Shown: positions 8,273 to 16,248 of the stretch, in pieces
Layout of the letters: each line of letters opens with the position of its first letter
How positions within the stretch are numbered: position 1 is the stretch's first letter
Source: Enterobacteriaceae bacterium
Lineage (GTDB): Bacteria; Pseudomonadota; Gammaproteobacteria; Enterobacterales; Enterobacteriaceae
Assembly (NCBI GenBank): GCA_902363335.1
Contig: CABIZV010000008.1
Location: 124,001 to 188,000, forward strand
Direction: 5' to 3'
DNA: 64,000 nt
Position numbers and translations under genes: made by a program
The notes under the pieces: model-generated
Databases searched by the model: none
What the model was told of the DNA's origin: nothing
The model's input: the letters and a program-made list of their open reading frames with translations, nothing else

Positions 8273-9646
8273 CTAAGACACGATCTGGCTTTGCTGCGCG
8301 ATAGCGGCTTTTTCAGCTGACTCGAAACTGCGGGCCCGACGCCAGGTCAACATGACCCCAAAGAGATAGATGACGCCGATAACCAGGAAGCCCACCAGAT
8401 TCTGCCAGGTGAAGAGCTGAATCAGCAGCCAGGTGATAGGAGAACCGCCCTGATCCAAAGAAGCGACCTGGCCACCGGCCGTCAGTGCACCGGCATTAGC
8501 GGCTAGCTGGGTATGAAGCCCAATGGTTTGGGTCGCAATCCACAGGGTCATGCCCATGATGATGACGCCGGAAATCAGCGTGCGGAACAGGTTGCCTTGG
8601 TGTACCGCCACCGCCATCGCCACAAAGAAGCCGATGGTCGCGAGGTCGCCAAACGGCAGCACCTGGTTACCCGGCACCAATACCGCGATGAGAATAGTCA
8701 GCGGGATAAAAATAAGGCTGGCGGATACCACCGCGGTATGGCCTAACAGCAGTGCAGGATCCAAACCGATTAAGAACTCCTGACCGCCAAATTTTGCCTG
8801 CAAGCGCTTACGGGCGTGTTTCGCAATCGGTGTTAAGCCATCCATAATCGGTTTAATCACCCGCGGCATCAGCAGCATAACGGCGGCGGTTTTGACCGCC
8901 AGTTGCAGCACGGCTTTCAGGTCATAGCCCGCCAGCATGCCGATAACCAGACCCATCACAAAACCGACGGTAACGGGTTCACCAAACGGCCCGAAGCGTT
9001 TTTGAACGTCGTCGGCGCTAAAGTGAATGCGGTTAAGCCCTGGAATTTTATCGATGATGGTGTCCACAAGAACCGCAATCGGGCCAAACCACGCCGAAGA
9101 GCCGTGCGGTATGGCGATACCATCAAGACCAAAGAAGTCCCGAGTATCTTTAGCAAACCAATCACCCAGTTTGTAGACAAAGGCAGCATGAACGACCACG
9201 CCTAAAATCCCCAGCCAGTACGAGCCGGTCGCCAAATGCAGCATTGCGCCGGTAAAGGTCATGTGCCAGATATTCCAGATATCGACGTTGACCACCCGTG
9301 TCATGCGGGTTACCAGCATCAGAATATTGACCCCGATAGCCACTGGAATCGCCACGAGCGCAATCTGAGAGGCCCAGGTCATCGGCGATGACCCCGGCCA
9401 GCCCACGTCAATCACGTGCAGGTTTATCTCAAAATGTTCCGCCATCGCTTTCGCGGCAGGCCCGATAGAGTCGAGCATCAGGCCAATGACCAGCCCAATA
9501 CCCACAAAGCCAATCCCGATATGCAGGCCCGATTTAAAGCAGTCCCCGAGCTTCATCCCCAGTAATTTAGAGAAGATGATGATCACCAGCGGCAGCATAA
9601 CCGTTGGCCCTAAGTCGAGGATATAACGCATTATTTCGCTAAACAT
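8273..9646 (-). CDS. gatC: GatC, galactitol PTS permease EIIC
   Basis: This 457-aa multi-pass membrane protein (E. coli GatC 451 aa) forms the channel of the galactitol phosphotransferase system. It works with GatB and GatA to import galactitol as galactitol 1-phosphate. Long hydrophobic helices are spread over its whole length, and GLDGIAIPHGSSAWFG is a conserved loop. It begins 4 bases after gatB, so the two are translationally coupled. Confidence 0.95.
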   Translation of the reverse strand: MFSEIMRYILDLGPTVMLPLVIIIFSKLLGMKLGDCFKSGLHIGIGFVGIGLVIGLMLDSIGPAAKAMAEHFEINLHVIDVGWPGSSPMTWASQIALVAIPVAIGVNILMLVTRMTRVVNVDIWNIWHMTFTGAMLHLATGSYWLGILGVVVHAAFVYKLGDWFAKDTRDFFGLDGIAIPHGSSAWFGPIAVLVDTIIDKIPGLNRIHFSADDVQKRFGPFGEPVTVGFVMGLVIGMLAGYDLKAVLQLAVKTAAVMLLMPRVIKPIMDGLTPIAKHARKRLQAKFGGQEFLIGLDPALLLGHTAVVSASLIFIPLTILIAVLVPGNQVLPFGDLATIGFFVAMAVAVHQGNLFRTLISGVIIMGMTLWIATQTIGLHTQLAANAGALTAGGQVASLDQGGSPITWLLIQLFTWQNLVGFLVIGVIYLFGVMLTWRRARSFESAEKAAIAQQSQIVS

Positions 9647-9650
9647 GACG

Positions 9651-9935
9651 TTACCCCACGAGGATGGTCAGGATTTTTTGTTGCAGCGCTTCGATACCCA
9701 CCCCGGATACAAACGGCATGCCGTGAACCACGGGAATATCGCCAAAAGTCCGGTCAACGCGGGCGGTGGTGCAGATAAGATCGGCGCCATCCATATAGGT
9801 TTCGATTTCGGTCACCCGACACTGCACCAAATCGAGAGTGATATTGTGGGCTTCGCACAGTTCTTTAATCTCTTCTGCGGCCATGGTCGAGGTCGCCACA
9901 GCGCCGCCACAGGCGACAATCACTTTACGTTTCAT
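9651..9935 (-). CDS. gatB: GatB, galactitol PTS EIIB
   Basis: This 94-aa cytoplasmic EIIB (same length as E. coli) carries the phosphate-accepting Cys9 in VIVACGGAVATST. It takes phosphate from GatA and passes it to galactitol bound in GatC. It lies between gatA (29-base gap) and gatC (4-base gap). Confidence 0.96.
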   Translation of the reverse strand: MKRKVIVACGGAVATSTMAAEEIKELCEAHNITLDLVQCRVTEIETYMDGADLICTTARVDRTFGDIPVVHGMPFVSGVGIEALQQKILTILVG

Positions 9936-9964
9936 AGGGTATTCCTTTTATTATCAGATTATTA

Positions 9965-10429
9965 TCAAGCCGGATTGCACAGTTCAGGCTCGAGGATGGT
10001 TTCCCGAAAACGCGCGGCGAGCTCAGCGTCAGGGGCGCTTAGCAAGGCGTCGAGGACATTCGGGTTTTGCAGCTCACTAAACAGACGACGCAGCAGCTTC
10101 AACTGCGCCGTCGGATTTTCCACAATCAGGGCAATAATCAACGAAACGCCAATTTCTGCGTCATCGTCCGCTTGCTGAAAATGCACCGGTTTGTCCGGGC
10201 GAATCAGATAAATTGCTGGCGATTTAGCGTGCGTGGCTTCGCAATGGGGAATCGCAACCGCATGGCGCTCTAGCGCAATTCCGGTCGGGAACACGGCTTC
10301 TCGTTCGAGCAGCGCCTGCGGATAGCTTTCATGCACCACCCCTTTCGCCAGCATCTCCTCACCAATATGTGCCAGTGCCTGCTGGCACGTGTTGAATTCA
10401 ATTCCGGTACGTACAAAGAGTTGGCTCAT
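9965..10429 (-). CDS. gatA: GatA, galactitol PTS EIIA
   Basis: This EIIA of the fructose/mannitol type is 154 aa from the ATG at 10429 (MSQLFVRTG), which matches E. coli GatA (150 aa) better than the 12-codon-longer frame. The phosphorylated residue should be His62 in AIPHCEATHAK. HPr donates phosphate to it. It lies between gatZ and gatB, with a 14-base gap from gatZ. Confidence 0.95.
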   Translation of the reverse strand: MSQLFVRTGIEFNTCQQALAHIGEEMLAKGVVHESYPQALLEREAVFPTGIALERHAVAIPHCEATHAKSPAIYLIRPDKPVHFQQADDDAEIGVSLIIALIVENPTAQLKLLRRLFSELQNPNVLDALLSAPDAELAARFRETILEPELCNPA

Positions 10430-10443
10430 AGGGGCTCCGTGTA

Positions 10444-11715
10444 TCAGGCGGCTTCGGCCACGCAACCGAAACGGTATGCGCGCAGAACGTCCTGGATTTT
10501 GTCGATGATGAGGTTATGCGGCGTTGCGGTCAGCGTGCCGGTGGACAGGCGTTCAAACTGCATCGGCAAGTATTGACTAATCAGCCCCAGCGGCAGCGAA
10601 ACGCCATCAAGGTTGGCAATCAGCTTCTCTACGCTTTGGCGAATGCGCGGGTGCGGCCAGTAATAGCGGATACGGTCGGAGAGGCTGAAGTGAATGTCGA
10701 CCATCGCCTGGCTCCAGGTTGGGCGATAATATTTTTTCCAGTAGCCCGGTTCGTTCAGCATCACTTCATCAATCACTTCCAGCACGTGGCTGCGCTGCTC
10801 GGGCGAGACCAGTTGGGTTTCCATTTGCGCCAGCGCAAAAATGGCTTCACGCAGGGCGAAGGTCAGCGCAGGGCCGACTTTCAAAATCGCATAGTGATCG
10901 CGTACCAGCGAACGATAGGCCTGACGGGTCTGGTAATCCGTTGAATGCGCTTCATAGACCATCGGCGTTTTTCTCACCCAGGCCGACAGCGCTTCAGCGG
11001 CGTTCGGCTGGTAGTGAATAATCTGGGTATGGTCGAATTCGACGCCTGGCTGAACCACGATAGCAATGACCCTGTCCAATGCCGCTTCAAGACCTAAGGC
11101 TTTGAAGGCCACCTGATGAGTTTCCAGCGTCCGGGCGGCGTCTTCTTCACGCGTGACGTGAACGGTGCCAATGGTGCTGGCTTCACCGCCGGGAACTGGA
11201 ACTTCCGTGCCAATAACGTAAGTTAACTGGCGTTTTTGCTCGTCAGTGGCGACTTCCTCTGCGGCCTGGCAAAGAATGGCGGCGCGCTCGGCAACCACTT
11301 TTGGATCAAGCGGGGTCGGATCGTCTGCACAGGACATTGAGGCATCAAGGTGAATTTTGCTAAAGCCAGCGCTGACATAGGCTTTTATCAGTTCGACCGA
11401 TTTCTCCATGGCCCCTGCGGCAGTCTCATCCTGCCAGCAGTTTGGCCCGAGGTGATCGCCGCCGAGAATCAATCTGTCGCGGGGGAAGCCAACTTCCTGA
11501 GCGATGTTATAGACGAAGTCGCGGAAGTCGGCGGGTTTCATGCCGGTATAGCCGCCAAACTGATTAACCTGATTTGAAGTCGCTTCAATCAGGACTTTTT
11601 GGTCACTGTGTAAATCAAAACGTAATGCAGCTTCTATCACGAGGGGATGTGCGGAACACACCGAACAGATACCAATGTGTTCGCCTGCTTTGTGTCTGGA
11701 AATTATATCTTTCAT
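10444..11715 (-). CDS. gatZ: GatZ, subunit of tagatose-1,6-bisphosphate aldolase
   Basis: This 423-aa protein (E. coli GatZ 420 aa) is the noncatalytic, chaperone-like partner needed for full activity and stability of GatY. Recognisable segments are GICSVCSAHPLVIEAAL, LGGDHLGPNCWQ and HLDASMSCADDP. Here it opens the second gat transcription unit and is separated from gatY by three other genes. The upstream region holds a terminator for the preceding gene and a CRP-like half-site. Confidence 0.94.
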   Translation of the reverse strand: MKDIISRHKAGEHIGICSVCSAHPLVIEAALRFDLHSDQKVLIEATSNQVNQFGGYTGMKPADFRDFVYNIAQEVGFPRDRLILGGDHLGPNCWQDETAAGAMEKSVELIKAYVSAGFSKIHLDASMSCADDPTPLDPKVVAERAAILCQAAEEVATDEQKRQLTYVIGTEVPVPGGEASTIGTVHVTREEDAARTLETHQVAFKALGLEAALDRVIAIVVQPGVEFDHTQIIHYQPNAAEALSAWVRKTPMVYEAHSTDYQTRQAYRSLVRDHYAILKVGPALTFALREAIFALAQMETQLVSPEQRSHVLEVIDEVMLNEPGYWKKYYRPTWSQAMVDIHFSLSDRIRYYWPHPRIRQSVEKLIANLDGVSLPLGLISQYLPMQFERLSTGTLTATPHNLIIDKIQDVLRAYRFGCVAEAA

Positions 11716-11786
11716 TTAACTCCTCCGTTTTCTTTCGAATATATTCGTTATGTTTTATTTGTATCGCAAACACCTTTGTTTTGTTT

Positions 11787-11802
11787 TGTGATCGTTCTCT
11801 GA
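11787..11802. promoter_or_regulatory. Weak CRP-like site upstream of gatZ
   Basis: TGTGATCGTTCTCTGA has one good CRP half-site (TGTGA) and a poor second half. It sits about 72-87 bases upstream of the gatZ start. It would fit a separate, catabolite-controlled promoter for gatZABCD. Confidence 0.35.
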
Positions 11803-11842
11803 AAATAGGGTGATATCTACACAAACGGAGGTAGCGGAGATG

Positions 11843-11879
11843 AAAAAAACGCCCTGACCTTTACGGTAGAGCGTTTTTA
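11843..11879 (-). terminator. Rho-independent terminator after PTS IIA-HPr gene
   Basis: Read on the minus strand, AAAACGCTC pairs with GGGCGTTTT (one G-T pair) and is followed by a run of T. It lies 13 bases beyond the IIA-HPr stop and before the gatZ promoter region. It therefore divides the gat cluster into two transcription units. The A-run on the other side could allow weak bidirectional action. Confidence 0.75.
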
Positions 11880-11891
11880 AGTCGCTGAAAA

Positions 11892-12707
11892 TTAATTAAA
11901 TAATCTTGAAAGCCAACTGCGGCGATTTTTTTGCACTGGCTGGGCGGCTTGTTGCGGTTGAGCCGCTATTTCACCCAAGCCCGCATCGAAAGCGATACCG
12001 ATGGCTGACAGCGCCTGATGAGCATCGTCACCGCTGGCCATAAAGTGCAATCGATGACCCTGTTTTGCTCCCAGTGAAACGACGCGCATGAGATTCTTGG
12101 CATCCACGATGGCGGAATGGGTATCAAGATTTTCTACCCGTATTTGTGATTGCCACTGCTTTACTGCTTTCACCAGCACGGCGCTCGGACGCGCATGCAG
12201 ACCGTGCGGGTTGCGCAGCGTGAAGGTCGCATCTTCATCGAACACCGGCGGTGGTTCGCTGAGATCACCTTCGGCCGGGATAATCTTACCGGCAAGAATA
12301 TCCAGCACGGCCTGTGCGCTTTCGGCACGAGACAACGCTTCGGGCACGCGATCGTCGCCTAGTGCGTGGGTGAGCTGGCGCAGTATATCCAGGTGCTCAT
12401 TATCCTGGGCGGCAATGCCTACAATCAGGTACGCTGTTTGCGCTTCACCCCAATCCACGCCCTGCGGGCAAGCCAGCACCTTTACCCCAGTTTTCAGTAC
12501 CGCATCGCGACTTTGCGGCGTGCCGTGGGGGATGGCGATCCCGTTTCCCAGATAGGTGCTGATTTGCCCTTCGCGGTCGCGCATCCCGTGCAGGTAGGCG
12601 GGCAGGGTATGCCCGGCCTCGGTAAGCGTGCCGACAATCCGGGTGAGTGCCTCATCTTTTGTTTTGACCTGATGGTCGAAATGAATATCAGCAAGAGTCA
12701 GTTGCAT
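11892..12707 (-). CDS. PTS EIIA-HPr fusion, fructose family
   Basis: From the ATG at 12707 the protein has 271 aa. Residues 1-140 form an EIIA of the fructose/mannitol type with active-site His61 (AIPHGTPQ). Residues 158-250 form an HPr domain with active-site His171 (GLHARPS). E. coli FruB has the same ends but is longer (376 aa) because of a middle domain missing here. It should carry phosphate from enzyme I to the IIBC encoded just upstream (10-base gap). Salmonella carries similar genes within its gat locus. The sugar is not proven. Confidence 0.88.
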   Translation of the reverse strand: MQLTLADIHFDHQVKTKDEALTRIVGTLTEAGHTLPAYLHGMRDREGQISTYLGNGIAIPHGTPQSRDAVLKTGVKVLACPQGVDWGEAQTAYLIVGIAAQDNEHLDILRQLTHALGDDRVPEALSRAESAQAVLDILAGKIIPAEGDLSEPPPVFDEDATFTLRNPHGLHARPSAVLVKAVKQWQSQIRVENLDTHSAIVDAKNLMRVVSLGAKQGHRLHFMASGDDAHQALSAIGIAFDAGLGEIAAQPQQAAQPVQKNRRSWLSRLFN

Positions 12708-12717
12708 GGTGCTTTCC

Positions 12718-14130
12718 TTATTTGACCGCGTTGGCAAGCGCCAGCGCTTCCTGAGAACGTTTTTGCCACAGTCGCCAGCATCCCAGCATCACTGCGCCGC
12801 AGGCGGAACCGGCGAGAATACACAGCACCCAGATAAGAGGTTTGTTGACCAGCGGCAGAATTAAGAATCCGCCGTGTGGGGCCGGGACTTCGATATGTAG
12901 GCTATAGCTAAGAACGGCGGAAATTGAAGAGGCGATCATCATCATCGGGATCACGCGCAGTGGATCTTTGGCAGCAAACGGAATCGCCCCTTCAGTAATA
13001 TGCGTACAGCCGAGAATGTAGTTCACCATGCCAGCGGCCCGTTCTTCCTCGCTGAAGCCTTTAGGGAAAAAGGTGGTGGCTAGCGCGATAACCAACGGCG
13101 GCGTGATGCAGGCAGCAGAGACGCCCGCCATAAAGAAGAAGTTCCCCTGGCCGAGCAGCAGCGTTCCGGTGACGTAGGCCGCTTTGTTAACCGGGCCGCC
13201 AAAGTCAAAGGAGCACATCGCGCCGACCACAATTCCCAGCAGAATTGGGTTCGCCTGTTGCAATGAGCTTAGCCAGCTCATCATGCCGTTGTTGATCGCT
13301 GCGACCGGTTTACCCAGCAGCACCATCAGCACGCCAATCACTAGCACACCGACCAGCGGCATGATAAAGATGGATTTTAGCCCCTCGTACTGGCGCGGTA
13401 GTCCGTTAAGCAGGTTGCGGACAAGCAGCATAAAATAGCCCGCGGCGAAACCGGCGATAATCCCGCCGAGGAACCCGGCACCGGTGGCATTTGCCAGCAA
13501 ACCGCCGACGAAACCCGCCACCATGCCGGGACGCCCTGAAATCGACCAGGCAATATACGCCGTAAAGACCGGCACCATAATCGAAAAGGCCTGCTGGCCA
13601 ACTTTCATCAGCGTGGCGGCAATCACGTTGTACTGCGGTGAATTCGGGTCAGCAGAATAGATCCCCCACAGGAAGGAGATAGCAATCAGAATCCCGCCTG
13701 CCACCACAAGAGGCAGCATATTCGACACGCCGCCCATCAGGTGTTTATAAACCTGTCTACCGAACGACTCCTGCTCATATTTTTCGTCTGTTTCAGCCGA
13801 TGACGATATTCCCTGACGACGCGTGGCCTGACCGCTGACGACTTTATTAATTAAATCGATGGGATGGTGTATTGCTTCTTTTACTGGGACTTCAATTACC
13901 GGGAGACCATTAAAACGCTCGGCATCAACATCTTTATCGGCGGCAATAATCACGCCATAAATATTTTTCAGATCGTCGGGCGTAATGGCATTTTCAACAC
14001 CAGAGGCACCGTTAGTTTCGATTTTAATTTCAATGTTTAATTTTTTTGCTGCGGTCTTTAAGGCTTCTTCAGCCATAAAAGTATGGGCAATACCTGTAGG
14101 GCAGCCGGTTACTGCAATTATTTTTTTCAT
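12718..14130 (-). CDS. PTS EIIBC, fructose family
   Basis: This 470-aa membrane protein has an N-terminal EIIB domain with phospho-Cys10 (VTGCPTGIAHT, residues 5-15), a linker, and an EIIC domain from about residue 130 with many hydrophobic helices. FruA in E. coli has an additional EIIB' domain and is about 563 aa, so this is a distinct subtype. With the EIIA-HPr it forms a complete permease. Its place between a tagatose-6-phosphate-kinase-like gene and gatZ suggests a hexose or polyol entering the tagatose pathway, but that is inference. Confidence 0.9.
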   Translation of the reverse strand: MKKIIAVTGCPTGIAHTFMAEEALKTAAKKLNIEIKIETNGASGVENAITPDDLKNIYGVIIAADKDVDAERFNGLPVIEVPVKEAIHHPIDLINKVVSGQATRRQGISSSAETDEKYEQESFGRQVYKHLMGGVSNMLPLVVAGGILIAISFLWGIYSADPNSPQYNVIAATLMKVGQQAFSIMVPVFTAYIAWSISGRPGMVAGFVGGLLANATGAGFLGGIIAGFAAGYFMLLVRNLLNGLPRQYEGLKSIFIMPLVGVLVIGVLMVLLGKPVAAINNGMMSWLSSLQQANPILLGIVVGAMCSFDFGGPVNKAAYVTGTLLLGQGNFFFMAGVSAACITPPLVIALATTFFPKGFSEEERAAGMVNYILGCTHITEGAIPFAAKDPLRVIPMMMIASSISAVLSYSLHIEVPAPHGGFLILPLVNKPLIWVLCILAGSACGAVMLGCWRLWQKRSQEALALANAVK

Positions 14131-14140
14131 AATCGGGCCT

Positions 14141-15055
14141 TTATAATTGGACGATTTGAACCTGTTGTTTTAATTCTTCTGTGCGACTGAGTTTTCCAAG
14201 ACCTGCGGAGCTTGCGACATCCGCACCGGTTGCGCTGGCAAGTGCTAGCGCGTGGGTAATGTCGTCATCGTTGAGCCATTTGCTTAAGAATGCGCCGAGC
14301 GCGGCATCGCCCGCGCAGGCAGAACTGACCAAATCTATCTTGGGTGCTGAGCAGCACCAAAGCGAAGTGCCGTTTGAGAAATAGAGTCCTTTAGCACCCA
14401 ACGTCAGCAGCACGTTGCGTGCGCCGAGCTGGTGTAATGACTGCATGGCTTCACGCACTTGCTGCGTGCTGCCGACGTCGAGGTTAAAGACCTCCTTTAA
14501 TTCATCGTCGTTGGGTTTGATCAGTAGCGGCTGAAACTTGAGCAGTTGTTGTAGCGACGGATGGCTGATATCCAGAATCACTTCGCAACCCTTTTGCTGA
14601 CACAGCGTCATTATCTCAGCATAAAAATGGCTTTCAATTCCCGGCGGTAAACTGCCGCTAATGACCAGGTAATCACCGGCACTGACGCAACCCAAATGGT
14701 GAATGATCTGCTGTTTACAATCATCATCAATACGAGCGCCAGGATTCACCAGCTTATATTCATCCTGACCGTCATTAATAAAAATATTAATGCGTGTCGG
14801 TTCTGATACCCACGCTGGTGTGACTTTTATATGCTGCTTTCTTAGTTCTTCAACAATATAACGGCCGGTAAAGCCGCCAAATATACCCATCACATGGGTA
14901 GATTGCTGAAAGTGATTAAGCACCAGGGAAACATTAACCCCTTTTCCATTTGGGCAATATTCCGTGTGCTGTGTTCTGTTAACCGCCGAGGGCTGTAGCG
15001 GCTGACAAAAAATATTCATATCAATAGCGGTGTTTAACGTCAGGGTATGGATCAC
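14141..15055 (-). CDS. PfkB-family kinase, probable tagatose-6-phosphate kinase
   Basis: I choose the GTG at 15055 (AAGGAG seven bases upstream), which gives 304 aa beginning IHTLTLNTAID like LacC and FruK. Conserved parts are NGKGVNVS (36-43) and ISGSLPPGI (132-140). The catalytic region is CAGDA (247-251), where the usual G-x-G-D reads C-A-G-D. In the galactitol pathway the needed step is tagatose 6-phosphate to tagatose 1,6-bisphosphate, and the gene sits between gatY and PTS genes. 1-Phosphofructokinase is the alternative. Confidence 0.82.
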   Translation of the reverse strand: MIHTLTLNTAIDMNIFCQPLQPSAVNRTQHTEYCPNGKGVNVSLVLNHFQQSTHVMGIFGGFTGRYIVEELRKQHIKVTPAWVSEPTRINIFINDGQDEYKLVNPGARIDDDCKQQIIHHLGCVSAGDYLVISGSLPPGIESHFYAEIMTLCQQKGCEVILDISHPSLQQLLKFQPLLIKPNDDELKEVFNLDVGSTQQVREAMQSLHQLGARNVLLTLGAKGLYFSNGTSLWCCSAPKIDLVSSACAGDAALGAFLSKWLNDDDITHALALASATGADVASSAGLGKLSRTEELKQQVQIVQL

Positions 15056-15078
15056 GACAAAGCTCCTTGCGCCGGATT

Positions 15079-15933
15079 TTACAGTTGCCCTTCGCAACCG
15101 CAGACGTGAATGACCTTGCGGACAACCTCTTTCATCGCGGCTTTTGCTGGCTTCATGTAATAGCGCGGGTCGTTAGCGTCGGGTTTATCAATGAAGTACT
15201 GCTTGAGCGCATCGGAGAAGGCAATTTTCAACTCGGTGGCCACGTTGACCTTGCACACGCCCAGGGAAATGGCCCGGCGAATATCCGCATCAGGCAGGCC
15301 GGAAGCGCCATGCAGTACCAGCGGAACATCAACGCGGTCGCGGATAGCCGCCAGACGCTCAAAGTCGAGTTTGGGTTCGGCTGCATACATTCCGTGAGCG
15401 GTACCGATAGCAACGGCCAGTGAATCGATGCCAGTACGCGTGACGAATTCACGTGCTTGTTCCGGGTTGGTGTACAGCGCATCTTTGGCATCCACAACCA
15501 AGTCATCTTCCACACCGCCAAGCCGGCCCAGTTCGGCTTCTACGCTGGCATCGTAGCGGTGGCTAAGTTCCACGACGCTTTTTACCAGCGCAATATTTTC
15601 CTCAAACGGGGAGTGGGAGCCGTCAATCATGACGGAGCGGATCCCGGCCTGAACTTTGCGGGTGATATCCGCGAGATCTTCATGATGATCCAGGTGCAGC
15701 GCCAGAGGATGATCCCAAAGCTTAGCCAGATCGTGGGCGATCGCGACCACGTTACCGGTCCCTGCGTAGCTATAGGTTCCCGGCGTACCAGCGAGGATTA
15801 GCGGGGCGCGAAGTTCAGCCGCTGTTTCCACCACCACCTGCATCGTTTCCAGGTTGTGAATGTTAAAAGCGGGAACGGCGTAACCTTTACGTTGTGCTTT
15901 TAACAACATGTTTTTGCTAGAGATGATGTACAT
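15079..15933 (-). CDS. gatY: GatY/KbaY-type tagatose-1,6-bisphosphate aldolase, catalytic subunit
   Basis: This 284-aa class II aldolase splits tagatose 1,6-bisphosphate to dihydroxyacetone phosphate and glyceraldehyde 3-phosphate. The zinc and substrate motifs are LHLDHHED, SVEAELGRLGG, GTAHGMY and VLHGASGLP. It is about equally reminiscent of GatY and KbaY; the neighbouring gatZABCD favours gatY. It is the first gene of the upstream gat unit. Its promoter region is shared with a divergent DeoR-type regulator and holds CRP and operator boxes. Confidence 0.9.
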   Translation of the reverse strand: MYIISSKNMLLKAQRKGYAVPAFNIHNLETMQVVVETAAELRAPLILAGTPGTYSYAGTGNVVAIAHDLAKLWDHPLALHLDHHEDLADITRKVQAGIRSVMIDGSHSPFEENIALVKSVVELSHRYDASVEAELGRLGGVEDDLVVDAKDALYTNPEQAREFVTRTGIDSLAVAIGTAHGMYAAEPKLDFERLAAIRDRVDVPLVLHGASGLPDADIRRAISLGVCKVNVATELKIAFSDALKQYFIDKPDANDPRYYMKPAKAAMKEVVRKVIHVCGCEGQL

Positions 15934-15954
15934 AGTTGATCCTTTGTTTTCAAA

Positions 15955-16220
15955 ATTAAAGTTATATTTGATTTCTCGCCTTCATTTTGAAAGTAATGTA
16001 GCGATCGTTTCGGGAGTACGTTGTGATCGAACGCACATAACAATGAATTGGTTTTAAAAATGAAAGTTATAGGTGATATTGTGTTTTCGTTTTATAACAT
16101 GAATGGTGAACGATGAATTTTTCTAATTTACTGATATATATGAATTATATTTATTTTATGAAACATCGTCTTATCTTGAGGTTTGACAAGGGTTAATGAA
16201 AATTTAAAAATGAAAGTTAT
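15955..16220. promoter_or_regulatory. Divergent gatY/regulator control region with repeated operator boxes
   Basis: This 315-base intergenic stretch (15934-16248) is AT-rich. It holds AATGAAAGTTAT at 16059-16070 and 16209-16220, a near copy ATTAAAGTTATA at 15955-15966 and TTTTGAAAGTAATG at 15985-15998. The same box precedes gatR. Boxes close to both start codons fit repression of both divergent promoters by one DeoR-type protein. Confidence 0.6.
16022..16037. promoter_or_regulatory. CRP-cAMP binding site, gatY/regulator intergenic
   Basis: TGTGATCGAACGCACA matches the TGTGA-N6-TCACA consensus with a single mismatch. It lies 89 bases upstream of the gatY start codon and between two operator-like boxes. 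This fits catabolite control of gat genes as known for the galactitol operon. Confidence 0.7.
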
Positions 16221-16248
16221 TCATTAAGATCATAAAAGGCACACCATT

